A DNA stretch of 64,000 bases from Stomorhina lunata (Eukaryota; Arthropoda; Insecta; Diptera; Rhiniidae): contig OW121743.1 of assembly GCA_933228675.1 (NCBI GenBank), positions 89,765,498 to 89,829,497 on the forward strand, read 5' to 3'. The position numbers and the translations under genes were made by a program. Below, piece by piece: positions 1 to 11,008 of this stretch. How positions within the stretch are numbered: position 1 is the stretch's first letter; each line of letters opens with the position of its first letter. The notes under the pieces are model-generated. The model worked only from the letters and a program-made list of their open reading frames with translations. It was not told where the DNA came from and ran no database searches.

Positions 1-532
1 TTTTTGGTGCCAATTGAATTCGGTACATTTTTTTAAAACGCATTTAACATAATGTATAATGTTCCTATTCATATTACTTTGGAGATGTTAAGTTATCATT
101 TTATCCCTTTTTTACCCATTTTGGCTCCAAAATCAAAAAAGTACCAAATACGTGTTTCATGTTTTTTTTTACATCTATTGATTGCAGTACCTAGTTTCTT
201 TCTATATTCTTTAGTTTAAAATATAAGAGTGGGTTAAAAAGGTGCCAAAAAACTATTTTCACCCTTTTTTACCCCCTATCGGACATAGTTTCAAAAAAGT
301 ACCAAACACCTGTCCGCTTATTTTTAAAGCTGTTTAAAACGTAATTTTAATTTTGTTTCTATACCTATTACTTTAGGAGACATAGCATTTTCGTTTTTTT
401 TCCCCTTTTTACCCGTTTTTACCCTCTTAGAGGTAAAAGTTCCAAAAGTCCCTTCTTCTTCGACCTATACATCAAAATAGATACCCACTGTCCAAATTTT
501 ATCAAAATCGTTAGAGCCGTTTTCGAGATAGC

Positions 533-567
<35 letters not shown>
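1..567 (+). repeat. Dispersed repeat family R, 3' part, ending in a TA microsatellite
   Basis: This stretch aligns with 46611-47165 almost base for base, including the EcoRI-like GAATTC near its start, the phrase ccctatcggacatagtttc and the closing phrase cgagatagcc, which runs into a TA run (538-567). The second copy shows that the family continues upstream as tandem subunits, so the window edge cuts this copy. No coding potential is seen. The constant 3' end with a microsatellite suggests a retroposon-like element, but its class is unknown to me. Confidence 0.85.
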
Positions 568-571
<4 letters not shown>

Positions 572-665
572 TATTGCTCGTTTAAGAATATAATATGTAA
601 TGTATCATTACATTTTTAGATATTTTACTAAATTCAACGTAATTTGTGGGTACATAAGATTCGGC

Positions 666-745
666 AAAGACGAATATAATACTCTTACTTGGTATACCCT
701 TCACCAAAGACGAATATAATACTCTTACTTGGTATACCCTTCACC
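666..745 (+). repeat. Two tandem copies of a 40-bp unit
   Basis: The phrase cgaatataatactcttactt occurs at 671 and 711, each time followed by ggtatacccttcacca. The second copy leads into the DINE-like element that starts near 732. The duplication includes the first bases of that element, so it arose after insertion. Confidence 0.8.
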
Positions 746-1347
746 ACCATAGCTAGAAAAGGTGTATTGGGTTTGTACAAATGTTTGTAAGGCATAGAAA
801 TATTGGTCTGCGACCCACCTTTTAGTATACCGATCGACTCAGATTCACTCCCTGAGTTGATTTTACAATGTCCATATGGTTGACTGACTGGGCGGATATC
901 TATGTAAGCTTGTTACAAACATTCAGCACAAAGCTTAACCTTAATCAATGTATCTAATTTTGTAGAAATCGGTCCATAATTGATATACCTTTCATACAAG
1001 ACACATTCTCAAAAGTCTTTTAAAACCCTAGAAAAGCACAAGAACGCTTATCTAAATCTGAAGATAATTGCATTTTTTTACTAAAACTTTACACAGATAA
1101 ATATTTTGTAAATATAAAGCGACAACCGAAATTTTTTTCACGATAGATCCTCGCTCCCATATTACCGGAAATGATATAAATCTGCCGGAAATGTTATAAA
1201 TCTACTTAAATCTTGAAAATTTGGAAAAAAAAAGCGCAAGCGAGTATATGTATGTCTCTAAGAAGAAGTAAAACTTGACAAATTGTTGGTCCATATTTGA
1301 CCTTAGTTATGAAAGGTATCATATAGTTGGCCTTGACCATTTATATT
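732..1347 (+). mobile_element. Diverged DINE-1/INE-1-like (Helitron-related) element
   Basis: The left end is tatacccttcaccaccatag. It is followed by the family's phrases for 'aaggcatagaaatattggtc', the gactcag block and 'aaatcggtccata'. The right end retains a decayed terminal hairpin region (gaaaggtatcatatagttgg, then ccttgacc). It matches the better copy at 23232-23987 in order but with many substitutions, so it is an old copy. It is non-autonomous and has no coding capacity. Confidence 0.7.
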
Positions 1348-1837
1348 TAAAATTATTTATTTTTTAAATTAAAATTTTTTTATGAATTTAGAGATATATG
1401 TATTTTTATCCTTCTTTTCTTTTTTTATTTTCAGCTACAGGCGTTTGGACAAATTTTTTATCTTAGGAAGGAAGATAATCAGAGAAATTGGAGTAAATTA
1501 AATAATTTCTAAAATCCTTGTTTGAAATTAATACCATAGAAATTTAAGAAAAAATTTGTTTAACATTTAAAGACTTAAATAAATACAAATAAAATCATTG
1601 ATTTTTTTCGTAGAAAATAAAGTAAACCAACCGATTATTCAATATTAGTTTTTGTTCTTACCTTCATTAATCTATGACTTTTCCTAACATTTAGCCCTCC
1701 ATAAATATTACTTACACACCTCGTGGTTGTAAAGGTATCTGATAACATTAATAACCCCCCCCCCCCAAAATTCATACATATCTTATGGTTTCAAGAACAT
1801 ACATAAATCATTCACCTTGAAAGCTTAAGAAACTTTT
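1348..1837. other. AT-rich unassigned sequence with a poly-C run
   Basis: No gene or recognisable repeat is seen. A run of about ten C residues lies near 1757-1766. Confidence 0.6.
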
Positions 1838-2011
1838 CTATTATACACATTTTACATTCACAAAATATTTTACACCTTCATTTCTTTCTATTCTCAGGGA
1901 GAAGAACAGCCACAACCCCAACATCTATTGTACACATTTTACATTCACAAAATATTTTACACCTTCATTTCTTTCTATTCTCAGGTAGTAGAACAGCCAC
2001 AACCCCAACAA
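1838..2011 (+). repeat. Two tandem copies of an 87-bp unit
   Basis: The blocks 1838-1924 and 1925-2011 are nearly identical. Both contain acattttacattcacaaaat and end with agaacagccacaaccccaac. The few differences (ttatac/ttgtac, gggaga/ggtagt) point to a fairly recent duplication. Confidence 0.9.
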
Positions 2012-2695
2012 CATAAATGACCTTGTCTTGGCAATTTGGTTTCACTGAATTCTAATAGAATTTCCACAAAATCTTCTAACACAAAAGAGCTAACGAAATA
2101 TGAAAAATTGTTTGTTGAAAATTCGGAAAAGAGAAATTCAATATAAGGAAATTTTTTGTTTTTTATTCGTTTAAGAAAAATGTTTTTTGTTTGTCATGAA
2201 ATATTTTTTGTTTATTTATTTAAAAGAAATTTTTAAAGAATGCATTTAAGGTAGTTTTGGTGTTTGGTTTATAGAAATTTTACACTTTCTTTTGTTATTC
2301 TATATTTTAGTTTAAGAATTTTCAAGTAGATTTAAAAAAAAACAATTTTTCAGTAAATTAAAATGGAAAACTAGTAGAAATAGGAAACAGCTTGGACCCT
2401 TATATTTCAGCTCATGTTGCTATGTAAACATCTCTAGTTGACGATGAAGAGTACAAAATTTAAGATTTTTAATTTAAAAAATCCTTTCTTCCACATAAAA
2501 ATAACGACTACAATTGTTGTCATTTCAACGACACCGCAAATGTATTAAAATGTTCATTTGTTGTTGTGGCTGTCGAGTCAACTGTTAAAATGAATTTCAC
2601 ATTCAAATGGTTGACATAATGTGTCAGCGACGGTTGCAATAAAAATTTTCCCAAAAAGAAATAGCAAATCTAAACTGACAATATTCTGTTGACAT
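2012..2695. other. AT-rich unassigned sequence
   Basis: Nothing coding or repetitive is recognised here. The last part (from 2696) is duplicated within satellite array A1. Confidence 0.5.
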
Positions 2696-2787
2696 TCGAG
2701 GACATGTTAAAAATACAGAAATAAGAAACAATTCCACTAGTTAAAGGTAAAAATCTGCAAAAAAAAAAACTAATGAAAATGTATGCG

Positions 2788-4757
2788 TATAGGAAATTTT
2801 CAAAAATTTACTTTTCATAGGAAATTTTTCAAAAATTTACTTTTTATAGGAAATTTTTCAAAAATTTACTTTTTATAGGAAATTTTTCAAAAATTTACTT
2901 TTTATAGGAAATTTTTCAAAAATTTACTTTTTATAGGAAATTTTTCAAAAATTTTCTTTTTATAGGAAATTTCTCAAAAATTTACTTTTTATAGGAAATT
3001 TTTCAAAAATTTTCTATTTTTTATAGGAAATTTTTCAAAAATTTACTTTTTATAGGAAATTTTTCAAAAATTTACTTTTAATAGTAAATTTTTCAAAAAT
3101 TTAATTTTTATAGGAAATTTTTCAAAAATTTACTTTTTATAGGAAATTTTTCAAAAATTTACTTTTTATAGGAAATTTTTCAAAAATTTACTTTTTATAG
3201 GAAATTTTTCAAAAATTTACTTTTTATAGGAAATTTTTCAAAAATTTACTTTTTATAGGAAATTTTTCAAAAATTTACTTTTTATAGGAAATTATTCAAA
3301 AATTTACTTTTTATAGGAAATTTTTCAAAAATCTACTTTTTATAGGAAATTTTTCAAAAATCTACTTTTTATAAGAAATTTTTCAAAAATTTACTTTTAT
3401 AGGAAATTTTTCAAAAATTTACTTTTTATAGGAAATTTTTCAAAAATTTACTTTTAATAGGAAATTTTTCAAAAATTTACTCGAGGACATGTTAAAAATA
3501 CAGAAATAAGAAACAATTCCACTAGTTAAAGGTAAAAATCTGCAAAAAGAGGAAAAACTAATGAAAATGTATACATATAGGAAATTTTTCAAAAATTTAC
3601 TTTTTATAGGAAATTTTTAAAAAATTTGCTTTTGATAGGAAAATTTTCAAAAATTTTATTTTTATAGGAAATTTTTCAAAAATTTACTTTTTATAGGAAA
3701 TTTTTCAAAAATTTACTTTTTATAGGAAATTTTTCAAAAATTTTCTTTTTATAGGAAATTTTTCAAAAATTTACTTTTTATAGGAAATTTTTCAAAAATT
3801 TACTTTTTATAGGAAATTTTTCAAAAATTTACTTTTTATAGGAAATTTTTCAAAAATTTACTTTTTATAGGAAATTTTTCAAAAATTTACTTTTAATAGG
3901 AAATTTTTCAAAAATCTACTTTTTTTAAGAAAATTTTCAAAAATTTACTTTTTATAGGAAATTTGTCAAAAATTTACTTTTTATAGGAAATTATTCAAAA
4001 ATTTACTTTTTATAGGAAATTTTTCAAAAATCTACTTTTTATAAGAAATTTTTCAAAAATTTACTTTTATAGGAAATTTTTCAAAAATTTACTTTTTATA
4101 GGAAATTTTTCAAAAATTTACTTTTTATAGGAAATTTTACAAAAATTTACTTTTTATAGGAAATTTTTCAAAAATCTACTTTTTTTAAGAAAATTTTCAA
4201 AAATTTACTTTTTATAGGAAATTTGTCAAAAATTTACTTTTTATAGGAAATTTTTCAAAAATTTACTTTTTATAGGAAATTTTTCAAAAATCTACTTTTT
4301 ATAAGAAATTTTTCAAAAATTTACTTTTATAGGAAATTTTTCAAAAATTTACTTTTTATAGGAAATTTTTCAAAAATTTACTTTTTATAGGAAATTTTAC
4401 AAAAATTTACTTTTTATAGGAAATTTTTCAAAAATCTACTTTTTTTAAGAAAATTTTCAAAAATTTACTTTTTATAGGAAATTTGTCAAAAATTTACTTT
4501 TTATAGGAAATTTTTCAAAAATTTACTTTTTATAGGAAATTTTTCAAAAATCTACTTTTTATAAGAAATTTTTCAAAAATTTACTTTTATAGGAAATTTT
4601 TCAAAAATTTACTTTTTATAGGAAATTTTTCAAAAATTTACTTTTAGGAAATTTTTCAAAAATTTACTTTTTATAGGAAATTTTGTAAAAATTTACTTTT
4701 TATAGGAAATTTTCCAAAAAATTTAATTTTATAGGTACATTTTGTAAAAATTTGCTG
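2788..4757 (+). repeat. Satellite A array 1, 29-bp monomer
   Basis: About 65 copies of a 29-bp unit made of taggaaatttttc followed by aaaaatttacttttta. The array is interrupted at 3481-3580 by a second copy of the unique sequence that precedes it (2696-2790), so a block of 785 bp including about 23-24 monomers was duplicated. In the right half a variant with ttttttaagaaaattttc recurs at 3921, 4181 and 4441, a higher-order period of 260 bp (nine monomers). A- and T-tracts recur about every 10 bases, which would favour curved DNA. Confidence 0.95.
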
Positions 4758-4779
4758 CAAATCAACATTTTCTATACTT

Positions 4780-6105
4780 CGATAATTTTTGAAAAATTCC
4801 TTTTTATAGTCATTTCTTATAAAAAAGTAAATTTTCGAATAATTTCTTATAAATAGTCGAAAAAAAATCGTATAAATATAAAAATTTTGAAAAATTTCCT
4901 ATAAAAAATAAATTTTTTAAAAATTTTCTATAAAAGTAAATTTTTGAAAAAATTCCTAAAAAAAAGAAAACTTTTGAAAAAAGTAAATTTTTGAAAAATT
5001 TCCTATAAAAATAAGAAATTTTTGAAAAATTTCCTATTAAGATAAGATATTTTTGAAAAATTTCCTATAAAAAGTAAATTTTTGAAAAATTTCCTACAAA
5101 ATGTAAATTTTTGAAAAATTTCCTATAAAAAGTAAACAGTTGAAAATTTTCCTATAAAAAGTAGATTTTTGAAAAATTTACTATTAAAAGTAAATTTTCA
5201 AAAAAATGTATATATAAAAATTTTTTTTTTAAATTTCCTATAAATAGTAAATTTTTGAAAAATTTCCTATAAAAAGTAAATTTTTGATAAATTTCCTTTA
5301 AAAAGTAAATTTTTAAAAAATTTCTTTTATAAAGTAAATTTTTGAAAAATTTCCTTTAAAAAGTAAATTTTTGAAAAATTTCCGATAAAAACAAAGTTTT
5401 TGAAAAATTTTCTATAAAAAGTAAATTTTTGAAAAATTTACTTTAAAAAGTAAATTTTTGAAAAATTTCATATAAAAAGTAAATTTTTGAAAAATTTCCT
5501 ATAAAAATTAAATTCTTGAAAAATTTGCTATAAAAAGTAAATTTTTGAAAAATTTCCTAAAAAAGTAAATTTTTGAAAAATTTCCTAAAAAAGTAAATTT
5601 TTGAAAAATTTCCTAAAAAAAGTAAATTTTTGAAAAATTTCCTAAAAAAAATAAATTTTTGAAAAATTTCCTAAAAAAAGTAAATTTTTAAAAAATTTCC
5701 TATAAAAAGTAAATTTTTGGAAAATTTCCTAAAAAAAGTAAATTTTTGAAAAATTTCCTAAAAAAAGTAAGTTTTTGAAAAATTTCCTATAAAATGTAAA
5801 TTTTTGAAAAATTTCCTATAAAATGTAAATTTTTGAAAAATTTCCTATAAAAAGTAAATTTTTGAAAAATTTCCTATAAAAAGTAAATTTTTGTAAAATT
5901 TCCTATAAAAAGTAAATTTTTGAAAAATTTCCTTTAAAAAGTAAATTTTTGAAAAATTTCCTTTAAAAAGTAAATTTTTTAAAAATTTCCTATAAAAAGT
6001 AAATTTTTTAAAAATTTCCTATAAAAAGTAAATTTTTGAAAAATTTCCTATCATAATAGGAAATTTTTGAAAAATCTCCTATAAAAGTAAATTTTTAAAA
6101 AATAA
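4780..6105 (-). repeat. Satellite A array 2, inverted relative to array 1
   Basis: The same 29-bp unit is present as its reverse complement (gtaaatttttgaaaaatttc, then ctataaaa). It faces array 1 across a short transition of less than 100 bp around 4757-4860. Monomers are more variable here, with several 27-28-bp forms lacking the TA of ctataaa, especially at 5560-5770. Together with array 1 it makes a palindromic locus of about 3.3 kb. Confidence 0.93.
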
Positions 6106-7361
6106 TGATCCCCTGGTTATTCTAAAAAAAATTATAGAATGATGAGAAGTTTTACATTAGTAGTAGTATATGTAAATTTTTTCACCATTTTGACAAATTC
6201 CGGCCGAGATTTATTATCGTTAAAAATTACTCTTCTTATATTATTTTAGAGTAATGTAAAAAGTAATTAATCCGTAGTCATTGTCAGGACTGTAAATTAT
6301 TTTGATAAATTATTTAAAAAAAGTTGACAAAGGATTTACCAAGATTTAAATACTTGTTTAATACAAAAAACTTATTTTGAAGTGATTTCACACTTTTAGT
6401 CATTAATCACTTTTTCTCTTCTTCTTAAATTCAACAAAAATTATAATTTTATCATATATCAACAAATTTTTTGAATAACATTTTTGATTAATTATAGAAA
6501 GAATTTTTATTTTAACAAATTAAAGGATTTTATTGATTGTGATTAATTATATTTAAGAAATGATTTGTTAAGCGTAATTGAAAATTTCATTTATTAAACG
6601 AATCAATTAACTTTTTATTATGGCAAATGCAAATTACTATTACATACATAGACACAAACTCATACTTATACCAATCAAACAGAAAAAAGTCTTTTGTTTT
6701 TGAATACAAGTAAAACTATAACAAGTTGCTTTCTGTATAAGTATTAATGGAGTCATATAAAGAGATATACATAAATAGTTTAACTAGAAAATCTAAAATG
6801 TGCAGTAATTATACTATTTATGTTTGCGGATATGAAATATAACTTGAGGTTTATCATAAGAATTTACAACATCAACTTAAAAGGAAACGGAACAGGCCAC
6901 ACTAATAATTGCTTATATATTCTAAAAGCCACTTAAATTTTTATTTCAATCAACCGTATTTTCTTCTTTTTCTTTATATTTCGCCAAATTTATTATAACT
7001 ATTTAAATATTGACTTTTCTTTGTATCTTAACAAAGTCTTTTTGAAACCATTTCAACTTAAACCACAATTGCCAATGGCTATGAGTTTATATCAACAAAA
7101 CTTAAAAGTGGAGTAGACGATACATTTTTTATAAAAGTTAAAGACAGTTGATGATAAGGAATATAAAACAGAAACTAATTGGCGGAATGTAATTGAAATA
7201 TAACTTAAAATGGAAAAACTTTTTTTTTAATTTTTTTGTTAATATTATCAATATTGAAATAAGAAAATCTCCCTTTGACGATGCGAAATTCCTACTTTTT
7301 ACCCGACATTGCCTTAAGTGTTTGCTTTGGAAAACGTTGAATTGGAAATCACCTTTTATTA
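6106..7361. other. AT-rich unassigned sequence
   Basis: No gene, RNA or repeat is recognised. A short open frame near 7193 overlaps the next element and has no recognisable content. Confidence 0.5.
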
Positions 7362-7905
7362 CAGTGGTCGGTATATTTATTTTGACATATTATTTGTTTT
7401 TCTTCTTTTTTATTTTTGGTCCATTGCAATTAAAAATAGGTTAAATTGCAACATATTTTGTTAAAACACTTTTCACATTTTTAACGTTTTTGTAATATTA
7501 TTTTTTTTAATTGAAACTAAAAAGTCGAAGATTCAGTATAAGGCATAAGTATTTTGACATGTTTTTGCATTGCATATCAACAAATTGGGAACTTCAAGGT
7601 CAACAAATATTAAGAATAATTATTTGGATTAATATAAAATGTATCCATCTTTAGTATTTTATACTTTTTGGAGGCGATTTGGAACGGAATTCATCAAAGG
7701 TTGAAAAAACTTCATAGAAATCTATTTCCAAGCTTTTGTGAAAAATTACAAAAAAATTAAAAATGTGAAAAGTGTTTGTGTTCTAATAAATTACAACATT
7801 TGTTGCAACTTTAACTGTTTTTACTTAATTGTTTAAAAACATTGCACCAGAAGTAATAAAACAAGAAAAATAAATGCTATGTCAAAATAAATATGCACAC
7901 CACTG
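7362..7905. mobile_element. Non-autonomous TIR element with CAGTGG ends and TA target duplication (Tc1-like MITE)
   Basis: The left end cagtggtcggtatatttatt and the reverse complement of the right end (cagtggtgtgcatatttatt) match, and both continue with ttgacata. TA dinucleotides flank the element at 7360-7361 and 7906-7907. Inverted similarity continues inward for roughly 150 bases per arm, for example gcaacatattttg near 7448 against caacatttgttgcaa near 7795. No transposase frame is present. TA duplication and CAGTG-type ends fit the Tc1/mariner superfamily. Confidence 0.8.
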
Positions 7906-8153
7906 TAAGTTTTATTTTACAAAAAATTTTTACACATAAACATTTATATTTCTAAATTAACATTTTAATACAAAATATTGATTTAATTCAATATATAGGT
8001 CATTTGTTTGCTTATTTAGAAAAAAATATCACTAAAATAATAAAGGATGTTAAATAAATAATTAATCAATTATCCTGTTGATTATTTAAATTACAAGTCT
8101 TGTTGTTTTTTTTTTTCATTTTTTAAATACATACATATGAATGTACATGTACA

Positions 8154-9278
8154 ATAGGGCGACAGGAAAATTTTTTCTTTGATTTCAAATGTTTTTCTAC
8201 GAACACTAGGTCTAAAAGTTTTGATCTGAAAATTTAAGCCAAATCGGACAACGTTCTATGGGCATCGAATCCAAAGTTTAAGAGCTCATATGTATGGGGA
8301 AAAATGGGTTATTTTTTTGCTTTTGCGAAATTTAGACCAAAAATGAAAAATTTTTACAAGAAAAAATAATAGGATATTAAAGAGAACTAACACAGCTTTA
8401 TTTCAAATCATGAAAAACGAAAATCCATGAGGTAGTTTGAAAGTTATTGCAGTTTTCCCCCGAAAATTCATGTTCTTGAAAACGCGCCTCAGGATATGCA
8501 CCAAAAATTGTATGTTGTAAATATAGAAATTCCAAAGTAAGACATCATTTATCTTTTAATGGCTTGTTACTAGTAAATAGTTCATTTTTGTTTAAATATA
8601 ATCAAATTTACTTAGTTTATTTTATGTTGGAAAATTATACATTTTTCTCAGGTCGGTTTCAAAAATCATTTTTTAATTTTTTGAAAATTTTGTTCAACAA
8701 ATATTACAAATTTAGAATTTGCTTCCGGTGTGTTAAAACGAACAAATGGGAGAATAAAACCCAAACAAAATTAGGTCGATATCTTGAACCGTTTCGCCGT
8801 ACCTGCGATTTCACATTAAATAATTTTGCAAAAATGTAAATTTTTGGGCCAAATTCGAGTAAAGCGTTTTTTATTATTGGACGAGATTAACCCTTTTTCG
8901 CCGCGGTCAAATGTAAAATATTAAATTTTCTGAAAATTTTCATAGCGACATTACGGAATACTAAGTTATAATTAGCGAATTTTAATAAAAAAGCGTGAAA
9001 ATAATTGTTTTTGGTAATATTAGGTGTTTTCTATTAAAACAAAAAATATGATCATTGATTTGAAATATGATCATTGATTTGATCTGTAGATTATAAATGC
9101 AAAACTAACAAATCAATGTTCGTATTTACTTTTTTTAATAAAAAAAACTTACCAATAACAATTATTTGCATGCTTTTATTTAGATTCGCTAATTATTACT
9201 AATGCCACAATATTCCGTAGAAAAAGTTATAAAATTCGAAAAATCATTTTCCTTCATACAAAAAATTGTCACCCTAAT
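8154..9278. mobile_element. Candidate 1.1-kb TIR element with GTACA flanks
   Basis: The ends atagggcgaca (8154) and tgtcaccctaat (to 9278) are imperfect inverted repeats, and both are bounded outside by GTACA (8149-8153 and 9279-9283). The interior has a 91-codon open frame at 8564-8839 that I do not recognise, and a nested palindrome at 8951-9219. Superfamily is unknown. The five-base flank could be a target duplication, but the TIR is short, so this is a moderate call. Confidence 0.5.
8951..9219. mobile_element. Nested palindromic element (MITE-like)
   Basis: Arms of about 90 bp face each other. The left arm has ttacggaatactaag, aattagcgaatttta and aataattgtttttggtaa. The right arm, reversed, has ctacggaatattgtg, aattagcgaatctaa and aataattgttattggtaa. 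The 80-bp centre contains a direct repeat of atatgatcattgattt. No coding capacity. Confidence 0.7.
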
Positions 9279-9372
9279 GTACAATGTAAATTACGTTTTA
9301 ATAGTAATATATAAATAAATAATTTTTGTTTATTTTAATAAAATATTCAAAAAGTTTAAAAAACGTTTCGCA

Positions 9373-9610
9373 CTTGTTCAACAAGAGGGCATTAACTCAA
9401 AATTTTTAAATTTGCACTTTTTTAAAGAAATCTATGTGTAGTAGTCTTATCTACCCACTGTAAAAATCTGACATCATTCTCACTATAATTTCACTAAAAA
9501 CCTACAGTTTTACCCCTCATCCTTATATGAAAGTAGTAGTAAAATAAAATAGTTTTTTAACTCTACTGAAAATTTAAAAATTTTGAGTTAATACCCTCTT
9601 GTTGATCAAG
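9373..9610. mobile_element. Short palindromic MITE-like element
   Basis: Arms of about 45 bp: cttgttcaacaagagggc followed by attaactcaaaatttttaa on the left, and the reverse complement of the right arm reads cttgatcaacaagagggt followed by the same attaactcaaaatttttaa. The central 150 bp is AT-rich. Target duplication is not resolved because the outermost bases belong to the arms. Confidence 0.7.
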
Positions 9611-9911
9611 AGCGATATGTAAAAATTAATTATTTAAAATTTTTGTTGTTTTTTATTTAGTAAAACTTTTTGCTAATGTAGTTTAATTACTACTAGGCTC
9701 TTGCTTAAATAATAGCGCATTATATGTTTTACTTAAAACAAAAAATGAAAAATTTTAAGGTAGGTTATAGCCAATCATCCAATCGGGTTTTTTACATGAG
9801 TATATTCATATACATAAAACGAACTATAACTGTGAGTAATGAAAACAATAATATTTTACTCAGTCAAAGAAAGCTCAGATTTTTCAAAAACAACAACTAA
9901 TACATAGAGAA

Positions 9912-9912
<1 letters not shown>
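9611..9912. other. AT-rich unassigned sequence
   Basis: Nothing is recognised apart from its position between a palindromic element and a TA microsatellite. Confidence 0.5.

Positions 9913-9949
<37 letters not shown>
9913..9949. repeat. TA microsatellite
   Basis: An uninterrupted TA dinucleotide run of about 37 bases abuts the 3' end of an inverted LINE/SINE tail. It may be the tail's own simple-sequence end. Confidence 0.95.
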
Positions 9950-9951
<2 letters not shown>

Positions 9952-9993
9952 TCTGTTATCCTTGGCTCCCAGTGGAGCATAGGGCCATTCCAA
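9950..9993 (-). mobile_element. LINE/SINE-type 3' tail, reverse orientation
   Basis: Read on the minus strand this is ggccctatgctccactggg followed by agccaaggataacagaag. That is the same tail as the LINE at 30935-30973 and the SINE at 43866-43903. The sequence 5' of it on the minus strand (10000-10100) does not match the LINE or the tRNA-like head, so it is either a different SINE or a truncated insertion. Confidence 0.75.
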
Positions 9994-10164
9994 AATTCAG
10001 GGACTAATTGTCCCGCAATCGTGTACTGGGATCGATCAATCGACTTATAAATTTTTTTCAAACTAGTTTCGAAATAACTTTCTAAAAATAAACTAGACAA
10101 TTTCTAATGGTCAGTACAAAAAGGAATGAAACCATGATAGGCCATGACAGTTTTGGCGTATTTA

Positions 10165-10330
10165 AAAAGTTTTCTTTATAAAATTTTCTATAAAAAATTT
10201 TTTATACAAAAATTAAAAAAAAAATTATCAGAAAATTTTCTATTGACAAACTTTTTTATCGAACAAATTTTTTTATTGAATTTTTATTTTTTATAAAATA
10301 GTTTTTTTTATCAATAAATCTGATCAATCA
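10165..10330. repeat. Degenerate satellite-B-like stretch
   Basis: Repeated phrases such as ttttctataaaaaatttttt and tttttttatcgaacaaa resemble decayed 30-31-bp B monomers. Periodicity is poor. Confidence 0.45.
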
Positions 10331-10564
10331 AACAATATGATTATATAGAAAAATCTGCTAATTTGATAGAGCGACATATAGAAGGCAAAGCCCACTACAA
10401 ATAATTTGCGACGGCGGCTCGACATAAAATGGTACAGCGTTTATTTATTTTTTATAAAAAACGACAACCATTTCCAATTTGTTTAACTCTTCTTTCGTTT
10501 TTAAAAGGTTTTCATAATATTTAGTATCAGTATTAACCAAGATATATTTAATAACATTTATGTC
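10331..10564. other. Unassigned sequence
   Basis: Nothing is recognised in this short AT-rich stretch. Confidence 0.4.
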
Positions 10565-11008
10565 ACTACTAGCTATACCCTGAGCGCGTTGCTGCTGCAC
10601 CAACTAAACTTAATTTCAAGGAATGATATAAGAAACCTCCATCGACTCATGCGGAACAACTTTACTAAAGATAATAGCATGATCAAATGCACAGTTTATG
10701 ATTTAATTAAAATTTTCTGTGGCGCCACCTGTTGTCATTTGATCATACCATCTTAGAAACCCTCGTCGGAACATGCGAAACAACTTTGCTAAATATCGTA
10801 GCATATCAAATTCTTCTTCTTCTATTATTATTGACTCCCAGTAGAGCATAGGGCATATCAAATTAATAGTTCACGACTAAATTCAATTTGAATAATTTTT
10901 AGTGGCGCCACCTATGGGAATTTGGTCACTCCAACTTGGTAATGTTGGAATGACAACAACAACTTTGCTAAAGATCATTACATGATCAAATTTTTATATA
11001 TATATAGA
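10565..11008 (+). repeat. Dispersed repeat family R, 5' tandem subunits
   Basis: Three degenerate subunits each contain caacaactttgctaaagat or a close variant, then catgatcaaatgcacagttt and tggcgccacctg. The same subunits occur at 46140-46520 in the long copy of the family. A leading phrase with ccctgagcgcgttgctgctg starts the element, and a short TA run (near 10997-11006) ends it. The second subunit is interrupted by a retro-insertion at 10813-10852. Confidence 0.8.
10813..10852 (-). mobile_element. 40-bp micro-insertion of a LINE/SINE tail with 12-bp target duplication
   Basis: The insert on the minus strand reads cctatgctctactgggagtc and ends in an agaagaagaag tail. It lies between perfect copies of gcatatcaaatt (10801-10812 and 10853-10864). 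Removing the insert and one duplication restores the family R subunit. This looks like target-primed reverse transcription that stopped after about 40 bases. Confidence 0.88.

Noticed and set aside
2788..4757. Regular direct repeats considered as a CRISPR array
   Set aside because: There are no unique spacers, the monomers are head-to-tail, and the genome is eukaryotic.
7193..7444. 83-codon frame
   Set aside because: It overlaps the left arm of a TIR element, has T-run-derived phenylalanines, and shows no domain.
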